The translations under genes were made by a program, and so were the position numbers. DNA of 64,000 nt from Lolium rigidum (lineage: Eukaryota > Streptophyta > Magnoliopsida > Poales > Poaceae): contig NC_061511.1 of assembly GCF_022539505.1 (NCBI RefSeq), positions 32,374,620 through 32,438,619 of the forward strand, given 5' to 3'. Under the pieces are notes generated by a model that saw nothing but the letters and a program-made list of their open reading frames with translations, did not search any database and was not told the origin of the DNA. Shown here piece after piece: positions 1-10,739 of the stretch (within the stretch, counting starts at the first letter, position 1; each line of letters begins with the position of its first letter).

Positions 1-2813
1 GATTCGTCTGCATGTGGCAGTGGGGGGACCGTCACATGCACGCGGGGCCCGGCAGGCGCGTGGCCACCATGCGCGGTCGCGTCTGGCTCTCTGCGCGACG
101 AGGCATCTGGCAGGGCGGGAGAATCCCTCTCGGATCGCGCGAGCTCGGGATCGGCAGAGCCAGGCGAATCAGCTTCGGTTTCAACATTATTTTCGTCATT
201 TTGTGACTGACTTTCAACATCATTTTCTGAGCTGTTTTCTTCATCATTTTCACTGGAATTTTCTCCTGGATGTTCAGCTTCCTGCAGCACATTAGTCACA
301 GGCACAACAGGCACAACATGGGTATTACAATTATGTGCACTCTCATGGGAATTGGATGTAGAAGATGGAAGAAGCAATATTTCCTTTTTAAGAACAGCAC
401 CGGCATTAGGATGGAGTGATGCAAACGGGAAAACATTTTCATCAAACACAACATCACGAGAGATGTACACACGTCCTGTAGATATATCTAGGCATTTTAC
501 ACCTTTGTGGAGAGGACTGTAGCCAAGGAAAGCACACAGTGTAGAACGGAAAGCAAGCTTGCGTTTGTTGTAGGGACGAAGGTTAGGCCAACAGGCACAA
601 CCAAAGGTTCGGAGAGCATCATAATTTGGAGTGACATGAAGAAGCCGTTCAGTAGGAGTTTCAAAATTGAGAACTTTGGTAGGAAGTAAATTGATGAGAA
701 AAGTTGCAGTAATGAACGCTTCATCCCAAAATTTGAGAGGCATGGATGCATTTGCAAGTAAAGCAAGACCAACTTCAACTATATGACGGTGTTTTCTTTC
801 AGCTGAACCATTTTGTTGATGGGCATGAGGACATGAAACATGATGTGTAATACCAACTTTTTGAAAAAGACCATTCAACTTCTCATATTCACCTCCCCAA
901 TCAGTTTGCATAGTAATAATTTTCCTATCAAACTTGCGTTCAACATACTGCTGATAGTTAAGGAAAGCTTGATAAACATCAGAACGCTTTTTAAGCAAAT
1001 AGATCCATGTAAACTTGCTAAAATCATCGATAAAGCTTACATAATATGCATGTTTTCCCACAGAGAGCGGGGCAGGGCCCCATACATCAGAGAATACTTG
1101 CTCCAAAGGAGCAGTGGAGACACTAGATGACACAGGGTATGGTAACTGGTGGCTCTTTGCCAACTGACAAGAGTCACAAACATATGGGGTACTCTCTGGG
1201 GTGTAAGCTATTTTATTTCTCCTAAGAACTTGTTGAACCACGAATGAAGATGGATGTCCTAAGCGGCGATGCCATGTAGAGGATGATGGCTTTATTGTGA
1301 TGAAGGCGTGCTTGGCAGTCTCATGAAACATGGGCACCAAAGGATAGAGACCACCCCAGCAGGGGCCCCTAAACAGAGTCCTTCGTGTTGCTTGGTCCTT
1401 GATTAAAAAGAAGAAAGGATGAAACTCAATAAAGACATGATTATCAAGGGTAAATCGATGAACAGACAAAAGATTTTTTGATGCACTAGGAACATGAAGA
1501 ATATTGTTGAGGTCAAAGGAACCATGAGGAGTGCGCAAAATTGAATTACCAATGTGGCTAATGTGCATACCTGTACCTTCAGCAGTGCGGACCCGATCTT
1601 GCCCATTGTACTTGTTGGCTATAAGAAGCTTGTTCAGTTCACTGGTGATGTGATCAGTGGCACCTGTGTCAGTGTACCAGTTTGTGTCAACACCATATGA
1701 AGCAAGATGTGCCCCCTTTCCACCATCATCTCTGTTCTTCTTATCATCTGAGTAGCGCCACCAACACTCATTTGCAGGATGGCCATGTTTCTTGCAAATC
1801 TGGCATTCAGTGTCGACATATGGAGTGGGGACACGGTCTAGGCGACGTCCACCACCATCGGAGCGGCGAAAGCGATCACCACCACCATCATCCCGGCGTC
1901 TGTCACGTCGATCATCTCGACGATCACCACGGTCACCACGGCGCTCATCACGGCGCCAACTGCCACGATCATCATCACGTCGCCAGTTGCCACGATCTTC
2001 ATCACGGTAGCCATTACCACCACCTCCACGATAAGGGCGCTCATCACGGTCAGGACTGCGAACACGAGGAGGAGGCGTGCGACCACGAGGCGGTGGAGAG
2101 CGAGCACGGGAGCGCTGATCACCGCGGCGCGCCAGATTTGCAGAAGATACAAAGGAGCCGTTCTCCTCAACTCCATTACGCATATCATAGGAACATAGCT
2201 GTTCATAGAACTCATCAAGAGATGTGTCAGTATTTCCATTCACCGTGGTGATGAGGGCATTGTACTCGCCCTTGTCAAGACCATGCAGTAGGTACCCAAG
2301 AAGCTCATCATCTGCCACGGGTTTACCAAGGGCAGAAAGTTCTGAAGCGAAGCTCTTCATCTTGGTGTAGTACTGATCCGCTGTCATAGAGAGTTTCTTG
2401 GTGTCATTAAGTTCTCCACGAAGATGCTGCACCTTGGTTCGCGACGCCGTCTTGAACATAGCATTTATGGCTGTCGAGGCTTCAGCGGTAGATGTCACCT
2501 CCAGAAGATGTGACAGAACATCCGGGGACAGCGTATTTAGAAGGAATCGGAGGACCTGCTGATCTCTTGCCATCCAATCAATATATGCAGGGTTCGGAAC
2601 TTGGGTTTTGTTCTTCTCAGAATCCTCAACTTCAACCGTTTTGGCAGGTGCCCGATCTGAACCATCAAGAAGGGACATCACGTTTTCTCCATGGAAGGCA
2701 GGGAGGACCAAAGCCTTCCATAACAGAAAATTGTTGCGAGTCAATTGCTGCGCAGGGGGCGCGCCCAAGGCAGCAGCCAAAGCCGAACTGGACATGGAGT
2801 TTGACGAGGCCAT
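1..2813 (-). CDS. Ty1/copia gag-pol polyprotein, 3' part beyond window
   Basis: This is one open minus-strand frame of 937 codons with no stop, from the ATG at 2813 to the left edge of the window. The N-terminal ~300 residues are a copia gag (retrotransposon gag_2/3 type). They are followed by an Arg/Asp/Gly-rich stretch and a CCHC zinc knuckle, CQICKKHGHPANEC (around 1775-1820). Next comes the aspartic protease motif DTGATDHIT, then the pre-integrase zinc finger with the block WHRRLGHPS. The integrase core has an Asp in FSDVWGP, an Asp in MQTDWGGEY and a Glu in QNGSAERKH. Asp-Trp in the second motif replaces the more usual Asp-Asn or Asp-Gly. The frame stops short of the reverse transcriptase, which must lie left of position 1. 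The protein would package the RNA, mature the polyprotein and insert the cDNA. An intact frame next to an LTR and primer site suggests a young insertion. Confidence 0.93.
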   Translation of the reverse strand, partial: MASSNSMSSSALAAALGAPPAQQLTRNNFLLWKALVLPAFHGENVMSLLDGSDRAPAKTVEVEDSEKNKTQVPNPAYIDWMARDQQVLRFLLNTLSPDVLSHLLEVTSTAEASTAINAMFKTASRTKVQHLRGELNDTKKLSMTADQYYTKMKSFASELSALGKPVADDELLGYLLHGLDKGEYNALITTVNGNTDTSLDEFYEQLCSYDMRNGVEENGSFVSSANLARRGDQRSRARSPPPRGRTPPPRVRSPDRDERPYRGGGGNGYRDEDRGNWRRDDDRGSWRRDERRGDRGDRRDDRRDRRRDDGGGDRFRRSDGGGRRLDRVPTPYVDTECQICKKHGHPANECWWRYSDDKKNRDDGGKGAHLASYGVDTNWYTDTGATDHITSELNKLLIANKYNGQDRVRTAEGTGMHISHIGNSILRTPHGSFDLNNILHVPSASKNLLSVHRFTLDNHVFIEFHPFFFLIKDQATRRTLFRGPCWGGLYPLVPMFHETAKHAFITIKPSSSTWHRRLGHPSSFVVQQVLRRNKIAYTPESTPYVCDSCQLAKSHQLPYPVSSSVSTAPLEQVFSDVWGPAPLSVGKHAYYVSFIDDFSKFTWIYLLKKRSDVYQAFLNYQQYVERKFDRKIITMQTDWGGEYEKLNGLFQKVGITHHVSCPHAHQQNGSAERKHRHIVEVGLALLANASMPLKFWDEAFITATFLINLLPTKVLNFETPTERLLHVTPNYDALRTFGCACWPNLRPYNKRKLAFRSTLCAFLGYSPLHKGVKCLDISTGRVYISRDVVFDENVFPFASLHPNAGAVLKKEILLLPSSTSNSHESAHNCNTHVVPVVPVTNVLQEAEHPGENSSENDEENSSENDVESQSQNDENNVETEADSPGSADPELARSERDSPALPDASSRREPDATAHGGHAPAGPRVHVTVPPLPHADE

Positions 2814-3153
2814 GGAGAACCGATCTGGATTTCAGAGAACTCGTCGGTTATGTCTGGGAACCGATCTGGATTTCAGAGAAGGCTGTAGCGACAGCGGTTG
2901 TGATTGTATAGACGGCGGCGGTGGAAGCTGGGAACAGCGACGACGGCGGCGGCCTGGTTGTGCAGGTTGTTGGGTTGTAGTTGATCGGCGCGACGGCGAC
3001 AGAGAACTGCTGCGGTGGCGCGGTTGTAGTTGATCAGCGCGACGGCGACAGAGAACTGCTGCGGTGGCGCGGTTGTGTTGATTTGTAGCGGCGGCGGCGG
3101 CGGCCGTGAACGGCGGCGGCGGCGGCGATGACAGCTAGGTCGGGGAAGAGGTA

Positions 3154-3166
3154 GGCTCTGATACCA
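3154..3166 (-). promoter_or_regulatory. tRNA-Met primer-binding site of the copia element
   Basis: On the minus strand this reads TGGTATCAGAGCC, the standard plant copia primer site complementary to the 3' end of initiator tRNA-Met. It abuts the CA end of the LTR, so it fixes both the element's orientation and the LTR boundary. Confidence 0.9.
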
Positions 3167-3327
3167 TGTGCGTGTTTTGGGTAGAACGATGACTTTGTTC
3201 TCGGTCTCGGTTACGTGTTATACTCAAGCCAAAACGTGGGCCAAAACAGATACAATGTTGTGAAACATACACAGACGTATGATCCATAAACACAGGAAAT
3301 AAACAGGCCCTATTACATATTCTAACA
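3167..3327 (-). repeat. 5' LTR of the copia element (~160 bp)
   Basis: Read on the minus strand it starts TGTTAGAATATG (3327 downwards), a typical copia LTR start, and ends in CA directly before the primer site. At about 160 bp it is a short LTR. The five bases beyond it (3328-3332, GCGTA) are the expected target duplication, but the partner copy lies outside the window. Confidence 0.85.
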
Positions 3328-3740
3328 GCGTAATCATCTGTGCTTGAATTGACTTGGTGGCCGCGTCCACCACGCTGCCCAGCAGCTGATCTAGCGCAGC
3401 CTCGACCAAGCACTAGGTCTACTTCATCATCTCTGTTGGCCGTCCCGCTGCTATTTTGCAACTCTCGCAGAGCCACGTTCAGGGTTGGAGTTGGAGCGTG
3501 GCCGGAACGGCTGCTCATTGCTGATCGCAGTGTAGGGGCGCGGAGATGGTGCTTCTCTAAATCTTTCTCGTGGCTTCAGGTTGTGTGCATATTCAAAGTT
3601 ATAATTTGACTGGCGCCCTATTGTCATACTGCGTGGTGAAATACATGATGCCGTGTGTTGCTGCGGGTGGATTCCTGCACACGAGGAGATGGGGTTGCAC
3701 CAGTTTTCCACTAAGACAGTAAGATCACACATTTTGCTAG
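3328..3740 (-). other. coding-like fragment flanking the copia LTR, unidentified
   Basis: The minus strand has an open stretch (3451-3732) rich in Arg, Ser and Pro. In other frames nearer the LTR it has helix-like stretches such as EAALDQLLGSVVDAATKS. The composition looks exonic and changes sharply from the AT-rich sequence beyond 3740. No family was recognised. It may be a host gene fragment hit by the copia insertion or a captured piece. Confidence 0.25.
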
Positions 3741-4480
3741 CTAGGCGAGTCTTCAGAGATGAAACAAAGTTGCCTCAATGCTTGTGACATCCTACAAATT
3801 CCGATTTCAGTTGTTCATTGAGGGAAAGTAGCTAAAAAGGTAAGAATCTTGGTTTCAAATACACATATAATGTCTTTGAATTATTTGGAGGTTCAAAATT
3901 TTAAAAAAGGATTTTCTTCATAGGGTTTTTGGTTCAATGCCACACCATTAGTAACATTCTTAGCAACTTTTCAGTATACCTTTTCTCCAAAACTCAAACC
4001 AGTTATTTTTTTCGTTGCAATGTACAGACATATTTCCTATCAGCATAGTAACATTCTCGTCGCCTTGTTGTGTGCATTCATAAGTCTCACCTTTTGGAGC
4101 GTCATGTCCATACTGGCTTGTTTCCCTTCGGCCAAACATCGTTGATGCATCGGAAGCTAGGAGCTTTGGTTCTATTTTTAAGTGAACATATTTTGCTCAT
4201 CCGCAGCACCGCGCGGGCTTTGTCCTATATATATATATATAGACAAAACTATATGTATGTGCGGTCACCGTGGTGACCACATCTCTCACCATCCACTGCC
4301 TCGGAGATTCGTGCTAGAACCAAGTTTTGTTTCAGTTTATTGCATTTTATGGTTGTGGTCCAGTGTCCCAAAGAGGAATTTTGAGGAGTAGCTTTTTGAT
4401 GGTCCATACTGTGTCCTGTCATGGACCACTGTGCCTCCTGACAGTACCTGTTGTGGCCACAGGCATGGACCGCCAGCTTC
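3741..4480. other. no gene seen; short TA run and a palindrome
   Basis: Mostly AT-rich sequence without coding character. A short (TA)n run at about 4222-4242 is followed by the near-perfect palindrome GGTCACCGTGGTGACC (about 4263-4278). This resembles the (TA)n-plus-palindromic-TIR arrangement of the MITEs at 11.6 and 16.6 kb. No matching right end was found. Confidence 0.4.
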
Positions 4481-5400
4481 ATCTCAGCGCACTCACATCA
4501 CCCACGATAAAAAGCCATCTCTCCTCACCCCGACCGGCAGCTCCGGCCAGCCCCCTTCCTCACCTCCGCCTCTATCTAGATCGACGGGCAGGATGGAGGC
4601 AGTTGCTCCGCTTCGAGCGGCCCGGCCAGCCCCTGCCGCGGCATCGACCGGCGGCGGTCTGCTCCTCCCCTGCCGCGGATCGACCGGCGGCGGTCTGCTC
4701 CTCCCCTGCCGCGGATCGACCGGCGACGGTCTGCTCCTCCCTTGCCGTGGCCCCTTCTGGCGGCGAGCACGAGGAACCAGGGCAGCGTGCGCGAGACCTC
4801 CCGGCTAGATTAAGCCCGCCCCGGCCGGCCCACCGCATCGCCGCTCCCCTCCGCCGCTGCCGGTGCGCTCCGACGGGGAAAACTCGTGCGGCTGTGGGCG
4901 GCGGCGGGGCAGCGCGTCTCGTGTCGTGGCGCGGAGGTGGGCGCTCGGTGCGGCGACCACGTCTTCTGGTACTCGGTGGCGGGAGCAGTTGGGCTGTCTA
5001 GGGTCGTCCGGCGGCGGGAGCAGTAGGTGGCGCCGCACTCCCCATCGAGTGCCCCGGCCCTCCCCCGCCACAGGATCGTCCGGCGACGGACCGACCCTTC
5101 CCTGCCGGCGAGCACGAGCAGCCAGGGCGGCGCGCGCGGGCCCTGCCGGCGGCAAGCTGGGAGACCAGGCAACCAAGCGGCATTGCGATGGTGGCGGAAC
5201 CGGATCCCGGAGGTCACTGGTGCGGGAGTTGTTGGCTACCGGTGGTGGATGAACAATCGTCAGCCATCCCGTTATCCCGCGCCTTGTCCTGGAGATGCTC
5301 CGACGGTTTCGATGTTCCATGTCGCCCAGCCACGAGTATGGATTACTCACTTCAGATTTGGGTTAGGGGAGGTTTCAGAGTTCTTATTTGGGTTTGTGTG
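4481..5400 (+). other. GC-rich, CpG-dense block resembling a transcription start and first exon
   Basis: The composition jumps to strongly GC-rich between about 4530 and 5290, then falls back. A TATA-like GATAAAAAG lies at about 4506-4514. A small plus-strand frame from the ATG at 4591 includes repeated 12-residue units, but no domain is recognisable in any frame. The pattern fits a grass first exon and 5' UTR followed by an intron, or a captured promoter. No product can be assigned. Confidence 0.35.
4643..4750 (+). repeat. 36-bp minisatellite, three copies
   Basis: Three head-to-tail 36-bp units start at 4643, 4679 and 4715. Copies 1 and 2 are identical and copy 3 has a few changes. As 36 is a multiple of three, all frames stay open and translate as 12-residue repeats. 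This explains the apparent ORFs on both strands here. Confidence 0.95.
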
Positions 5401-6419
5401 TTCTTCCCTTCAGTACTTGCTTTTTGTGTTGAGTGCTTTATATGTATGTTCATGGGCATATAGTTCAACTGATTGTGATATATGCTAGTATGAATTTCGT
5501 TTTTAATATATGGTGAATCCTTACTATTACCTTGTTATGAACTTCGTTCCTTCAAAATGGTGTACGAAGATGTGACAAGCATGTTGTTTTTGCATCTAGC
5601 ACTGACATTCAGTACTTGCATATAAAATCAGTTGCTACGGATCATTGCTTAATTAAGTACCCCGCAGATGTTTTGTTTTAATTCTTTGCTGAAGCAGGCA
5701 AATAACTAAGACTTGTCCTTGTTTACATTGTTCGTTGGTCTGTTTTTGTGTGAGCACAAATTTACCGTGCCAAGCTTTGAGAGTTAACCATGGAAAAACC
5801 TTATACCTGTTCGTTTGTTAACTAAGAGCTGTTTGTGCCAATTCCCTGTTTCTTGCAAAATAGCAGATTTTTGTTGGTCAATTGATGGAGCCTACTCTTT
5901 CTCTATATGCTGACTTTTTGGTTAATGCTCAATTGTCCTGATTGTTTGTATGCGCATCAGGTGCATTTCTCCGATCAGATATTCCCATAAAGTTTCTTTG
6001 CTTCTCGAGGATACTATCTGAATCGTGCCCAAATACTTTCTCTCTTGACTCGATGGTCCTAGCCCTATTTACTCTCATAGGTGCATCTCTGTTAGAAATA
6101 AGATGAATCGTGGTAGTTTAAAACTGGTGCATCTGTTATCATACAGACATTTCTCTTAACTGGAAACCATTTATATATCCTCTGCCGGCACTTGTGAAAG
6201 TGTTCTCTGCTAGATTTTATTTTATGTATCAATACTTACGTGGATGCTTTCTTTCCCTTTTTTGTGCTAAACAAATGTGTAATGCTTACACCTCCATTTT
6301 CTAAGCTTGACGCATACTTGTGTTAATCATTCTCCGTCTTTGTTTGTGACGCTCCCTTGAGGTGGTTCATGTGCGTACTTCGCTGACCTCACTTGTAACT
6401 TGGCATTGCCTTGGAGTTT
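5401..6419. other. AT-rich, intron-like sequence without recognised features
   Basis: T-rich on the plus strand with frequent stops in all frames. No terminal repeats, coding stretches or microsatellites were seen. It lies between the GC-rich block and the degenerate array and could be part of one long intron. Confidence 0.4.
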
Positions 6420-8215
6420 TTTTTCTAGGTACAGAGTCGTTAACCTTGAAGCACTGATTCAAAATGATGCATGGCTTTGCCTTGGATTTATTTAGTTTAT
6501 CAATTGGGTGCTTAACAAATTTCTCTGAGGTACTGAATCATTAGTGTTCAGTAGATACTAGATACATAGCATCTGTTGGGCAATGGCCGGGCCAGGGCTG
6601 CAACCTGTGTTTAAACTTTCCATTGTTTTCTTCTTTGCTTATGCATTGCTCTTATCCGTGGCCCTTCCTATAAAGTACACACAATGGTCTCCTTCTAGGT
6701 AAATTATTTTATCATCCATGGTACGAGGACCTACTTCTAGTCGCTGGATGTGGCCTTGATTCTAGTTTCCTGCATTTTCTGGCAAGTTCTGAATCATTGG
6801 TTTTTTAGTACTGAATCAATGCTTAATTAATTCCGGGTGCTTAATGGGTTAAGGTGCGGTGCCGATTACTTAGTTTGACCTTGGACTTGCGAACACCGGG
6901 CATGCCGATTTGTAAATATCTTGATTCTTTTAGTTACCAGTTTGCTTTAAGTTTTAGTGCTTATATCTTATTTTGCTTTAAGAGATTGCGTTCTCTTTGT
7001 GTGTTTTCTTCAATTGTTTTGCTTAACCGTGCTCAACCTAGTGCCTAACGAGGCCTGGTGCATTGAGGCTTGCAGACTCTCGATCTTCCTCTTAATGTCC
7101 ATGGTGAGTGCTTAATGAGGCCTGGTATGGCGCTGAATGGAATCATTTCATCTACGGCGCTGAATGGAATCATTTCCTCTTTGGTATTTGGATATTCTCT
7201 CGTGGCTGGAATATACAGATAGATGCAGTGTATTAGAGTACTTGAGCACTGATATTAGAGTTTTTGATGGTGGAAATATGAGGTGCTGAACCATTTCATC
7301 TACGGCGCTGAATGTATTCTTCTGAGGGTGCTTAACAAGTTGCTATTATGCCGAGGGTGCTTAAAGTTGATGTGCTTAACTAGTTGCTCTCGGTACCTAA
7401 TGATTTGAACGTCGGTACCGAATTTGCTTGAATGATCCTCGCTACATTTATGGGTACTTGTTTCAGGCACAAACTTTATGCTTGCATATGAATATATTTA
7501 ACCATCAGGCTACTGGTACTAAATGCTTGCATATGAATATATTTTAACCAATTACCTTGATCTGTGTTCTTAACACCCATTATTTTCCGAATGGATATGC
7601 TCAGCTCATCCAGTGTTATTAATTTATGAACTTAGCACCGAACAAGACAGGTGCTTACCAATTTAGCGTGCAGTACCGAATAACAATTTAGTACCATGTT
7701 CATATTCATCAGGTACTGAGCTTGTAAGGGCATGAGCCCTAAGTTAATAAGATAATTAACGAGTCTAAATTTGGTATTTTTTGGGTGCTTAACAATCTGC
7801 TTTGAGGTGCTGAATCTTATCTTCTAGTACTGAATTGACATAGTGCTTAACAAGTTGCTCTCAGGTGCTGAATCGTATGGGTGCTTAACAAGTGCCTCTG
7901 GGGTGCTGAATCATTTCTGCATCCCTTGTTCTTATTCAAGCTTTAGTTGAGTAGCTGCTTGGTCTTCACCCATGGTGTTATTTATTTGGAGTTGTTACCA
8001 GATATGCTGAATAGGGGATCTTAATTAACAAGTTGCCTCGATATGCTGAATCATATGGGTGCTTAACATGATGTTGTGAGGTGCTGAATCATTGATCTTG
8101 TAGTACTTAATGACCTATACAAGACAAATGGGGTACTTAATAACATTCTCCAGGTGCTGAATCATTTAAGGCACCGAATCATTTGTTTCACTGATAAACA
8201 AGTTGAAATTAGTAG
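6420..8215 (+). repeat. degenerate word-like array: GTGCTTAACAAG / GGTGCTGAATCAT
   Basis: Two short words alternate many times with imperfect spacing. One is GTGCTTAACAAGTTGCTCT and the other AGGTGCTGAATCAT, with variants such as GGTACTGAATC and GGCGCTGAATG. Clear copies lie at about 6506-6545, 6835-6850, 7105-7165, 7280-7400, 7785-7915 and 8020-8185. Copies are 30-60 bp apart and strongly diverged, so this is not a simple satellite. Known families were not recognised. Confidence 0.7.
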
Positions 8216-8690
8216 TTTCCCAAAAAACTTGATCTGTACCACATTTATTGGGCAACCTTTGTTAAGATTTTAATATGTTTAGCTAACTGCCACTCCTTTA
8301 AATGTAGCTTGAAGTCTTAAAAATGCTTGTAGGTCATTTCCTGGAAGCAAATGATTATGTGCTTGGTGCTGGAATCTTGTATCATGCAAGTAGAAAATAG
8401 TTTGAAGAATAACTTATCATATATGTACTGAATATGTTGATCCGGCGCCAACTGAAAATTATTATTTTTATCTTGAGTTGTCCAGGGGATATTGCAGTGG
8501 CTTATGTCGGATCTTCTGTTAGCTTTTAGTTATATGGGTTTGGATCGATTGATGCTTCTGAAGATTTTGTTTTTTGTCTGTTCATATTTTCTCTCTTTAA
8601 AAAGAAAAGACTCGTGAACCTACTTTGGTCAAATTTTCTATGAGATGTATGTATATGTGTTCAAGATACTTAAGCCCCTGGTACCAAGAT
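8216..8690. other. AT-rich sequence, nothing recognised
   Basis: No coding frame, terminal repeat or array was seen. It continues the T-rich composition of the preceding block up to the microsatellite. Confidence 0.4.
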
Positions 8691-8693
8691 ATA

Positions 8694-8803
8694 TATATGT
8701 CTATACCTATATCTATATCTATATCTATATCTATATCTATATCTATATCTATATCTATATCTATATCGATATCTATATATATATATATATATTTCTTTAT
8801 ATC
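8694..8803 (+). repeat. (ATATCT)n microsatellite
   Basis: A hexanucleotide run of ATATCT, about 15 copies, passes into a short (TA)n tract. The long Asp-Ile and Ser-Ile reading frames across it are products of the repeat. Confidence 0.97.
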
Positions 8804-8829
8804 TATATCTAACGATAAAAGCAATAAGG

Positions 8830-9926
8830 TTTCTCCTCGTCTTTTTTATTTTTTCCCGATTTTACCCCTAGATTGTTTGGAATATTACACCACCGAATTC
8901 TAGATTATTTGTCTGTTTTTTTATAGAAAGCTGTATATAATAGTTCGTAGCCTATGAATCTACTACTGCCAAATCATACAAGAGATACAGATGAGTAGAA
9001 TGATAGATTTAGAAGGGGATGAATTAAACAACTTGATGTAATTTGTTGGCAACGCAAATCAGACCGATCATAGTTAACGAAGATCATAGCTAGGCACTTC
9101 ATTACTCTCGTGGAGGAACAATGCACCAGACATGCCATGCAGTGTTCTCGTTGATGATGGTGATATGTAGGGCATGAGCTTAACAATGTGCTTGATGCTA
9201 CCATGTTCGCGTCCGTGGCCACCATCATCCCTGCCACTTCGGCGGTGGGAGCGTTGCCTCAGTATTCTCATCGTGCTTGACATCTCGTACCATCACCGGC
9301 AGGGCCTTCACATCTTTCATTTTCTGCTGCACTGCCCAAAGCTTGGATCTCCGGCTGCCGGGCCCCCATGAAGCCCGACAAGTAACAACAACAAACTCTT
9401 ACCTGACCTCACCTCCATGGATCCAGGTGCATGGAATTAGCTAGTTTATTGAAGAAACAACAAGGACAAAAGGAAAGAACGTATTTTGTAGATACCTTGT
9501 GCAGAGATTTCTCGTTGGCTCAGGCGACGGCGAAAAAAAGGGAAAGACATACTAGTGTGTTGTTTCCTCCTTTTGCGGTGATGAATTGCCTGGTCGGTTT
9601 TCTTTATGTTACCATAAAATATCTTGCGGAGCCATTTTCTTGTAATTTTTTAAACTGTGACATCGGGCATTCACATATTCTGCTTTAAAAATACAGGGAA
9701 AAACTCTAAAAATAATACGGAATAACATATTTAATGGTAAATAATATTGATGTTTTCTATATATATAATGTTATTAAAACTAAAAAAATATTGTGTATAT
9801 GATAATTAATGATAAGATAATGTATTTGCTAGGATTTAATGCTCAGATAAGATAACTAAATTCAATAAAAATATGTAGTGGAAAGAAATACATCTACCAC
9901 CATGAAAAAGTTTTAAAAAATATTGT
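8830..9926. other. mixed sequence, no confident gene
   Basis: AT-rich ends surround a GC-richer centre (about 9190-9430). The centre has short open stretches on both strands but no recognised domain and no clear splice pattern. Confidence 0.3.
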
Positions 9927-10031
9927 CTACTCCTTTGCCTCTAAATTAATTGACTTAGATTTATCTTGATTCGTATGTATCTACACACTAAACCACGTCT
10001 AAATACATGTGTATTTAGGAAGTACTTATTT
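9927..10031. mobile_element. degenerate Stowaway-type MITE remnant
   Basis: The segment keeps the order of short words seen in grass Stowaway/Thalos elements: a CTACTCC start, AAATTAATTGACTTAGAT, a GTATGTATCTA-like core, and the mirrored AAATACATGTGTATTT half. The termini are eroded and no clean TA duplication can be read. Family placement is from memory of the consensus layout. Confidence 0.5.
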
Positions 10032-10224
10032 ATTCTCTCTCACCAGATTTAACAGATTTTATGAATGAGATACGTGGAAAGATGAAAATAAAATTGTAGT
10101 CACACCATTGGTAGGCTCGCTCTCATGGCGTCAAACGAGAACTTGTAGAAACGGAATGCTTTTCAAACTTGAACATGAAATCAACTCAATACAGCCATGC
10201 ATACACCAATCGGTTGCAAATTTT

Positions 10225-10590
10225 CACAAAAGTAGCTACTATTAGACTTAATTCAGTGGCAGATCACATGGTATGTCCCTCTCAGACGGCTTTAATGCAG
10301 GGAAGATACATCCTAGATGGGGTTGTCATTTTGCATGAAATAATCCACGAGATGCACCGTAAAAAGTTGAATGGGGTCATACTCAAAATCGACTTTGAAA
10401 AAGCCTATGATAAAATTAAATGGTCTTTTCTTCAACAAACGCTCCGGATGAAAGGATTTTCTGAAGAGTGGCGCACTCTAATTAATAACTCTGCTTTCGG
10501 TGGTAGTGTTGCCATAAAAATCAATGACGACGTTGATAAATACTTCCAGATGAAAAAAAGGGTTGAGGCAAGGTGATCCGCGGTAAACAG
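10225..10590 (+). pseudogene. L1-type LINE reverse-transcriptase fragment
   Basis: The frame contains the blocks SQTALMQGRYILDGVV and LKIDFEKAYDKIKW, typical of the plant non-LTR reverse transcriptase palm (LDFEKAYDxVxW). It continues to the point where the RQGDP motif should be. There a run of A residues shifts the frame, so RQGDP is read in a second frame, followed by a stop. Both ends are truncated. The same family reappears at 46.3-48.9 kb, where nearly the same words occur, so the two are copies of one LINE lineage. Confidence 0.85.
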
Positions 10591-10739
10591 ATCTAAGTTA
10601 AACATGTGGCAAAACAAAAACAGCTAGTACGATGGAATAAGATAGAGAACTATCTTTTTATTTATTTGTTCTCTTAATTGAACTAAACAAGTTTTCCATA
10701 TGACATGTAAACATTGTAGAAGATGAAAACTAAGAGTGA

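Noticed and set aside
1682..2251. 189-residue His-rich plus-strand frame
   Set aside because: It is the antisense of the Arg/Asp/Gly-rich repeats of the copia gag, which is open on the minus strand with conserved motifs.
4805..5350. 181-residue minus-strand Pro/Arg-rich frame
   Set aside because: It lies in a GC-rich block where all frames are open, has no domain and overlaps other equally long frames.
8597..8903. Asp-Ile and Ser-Ile repeat frames on both strands
   Set aside because: Direct translation of the (ATATCT)n microsatellite.
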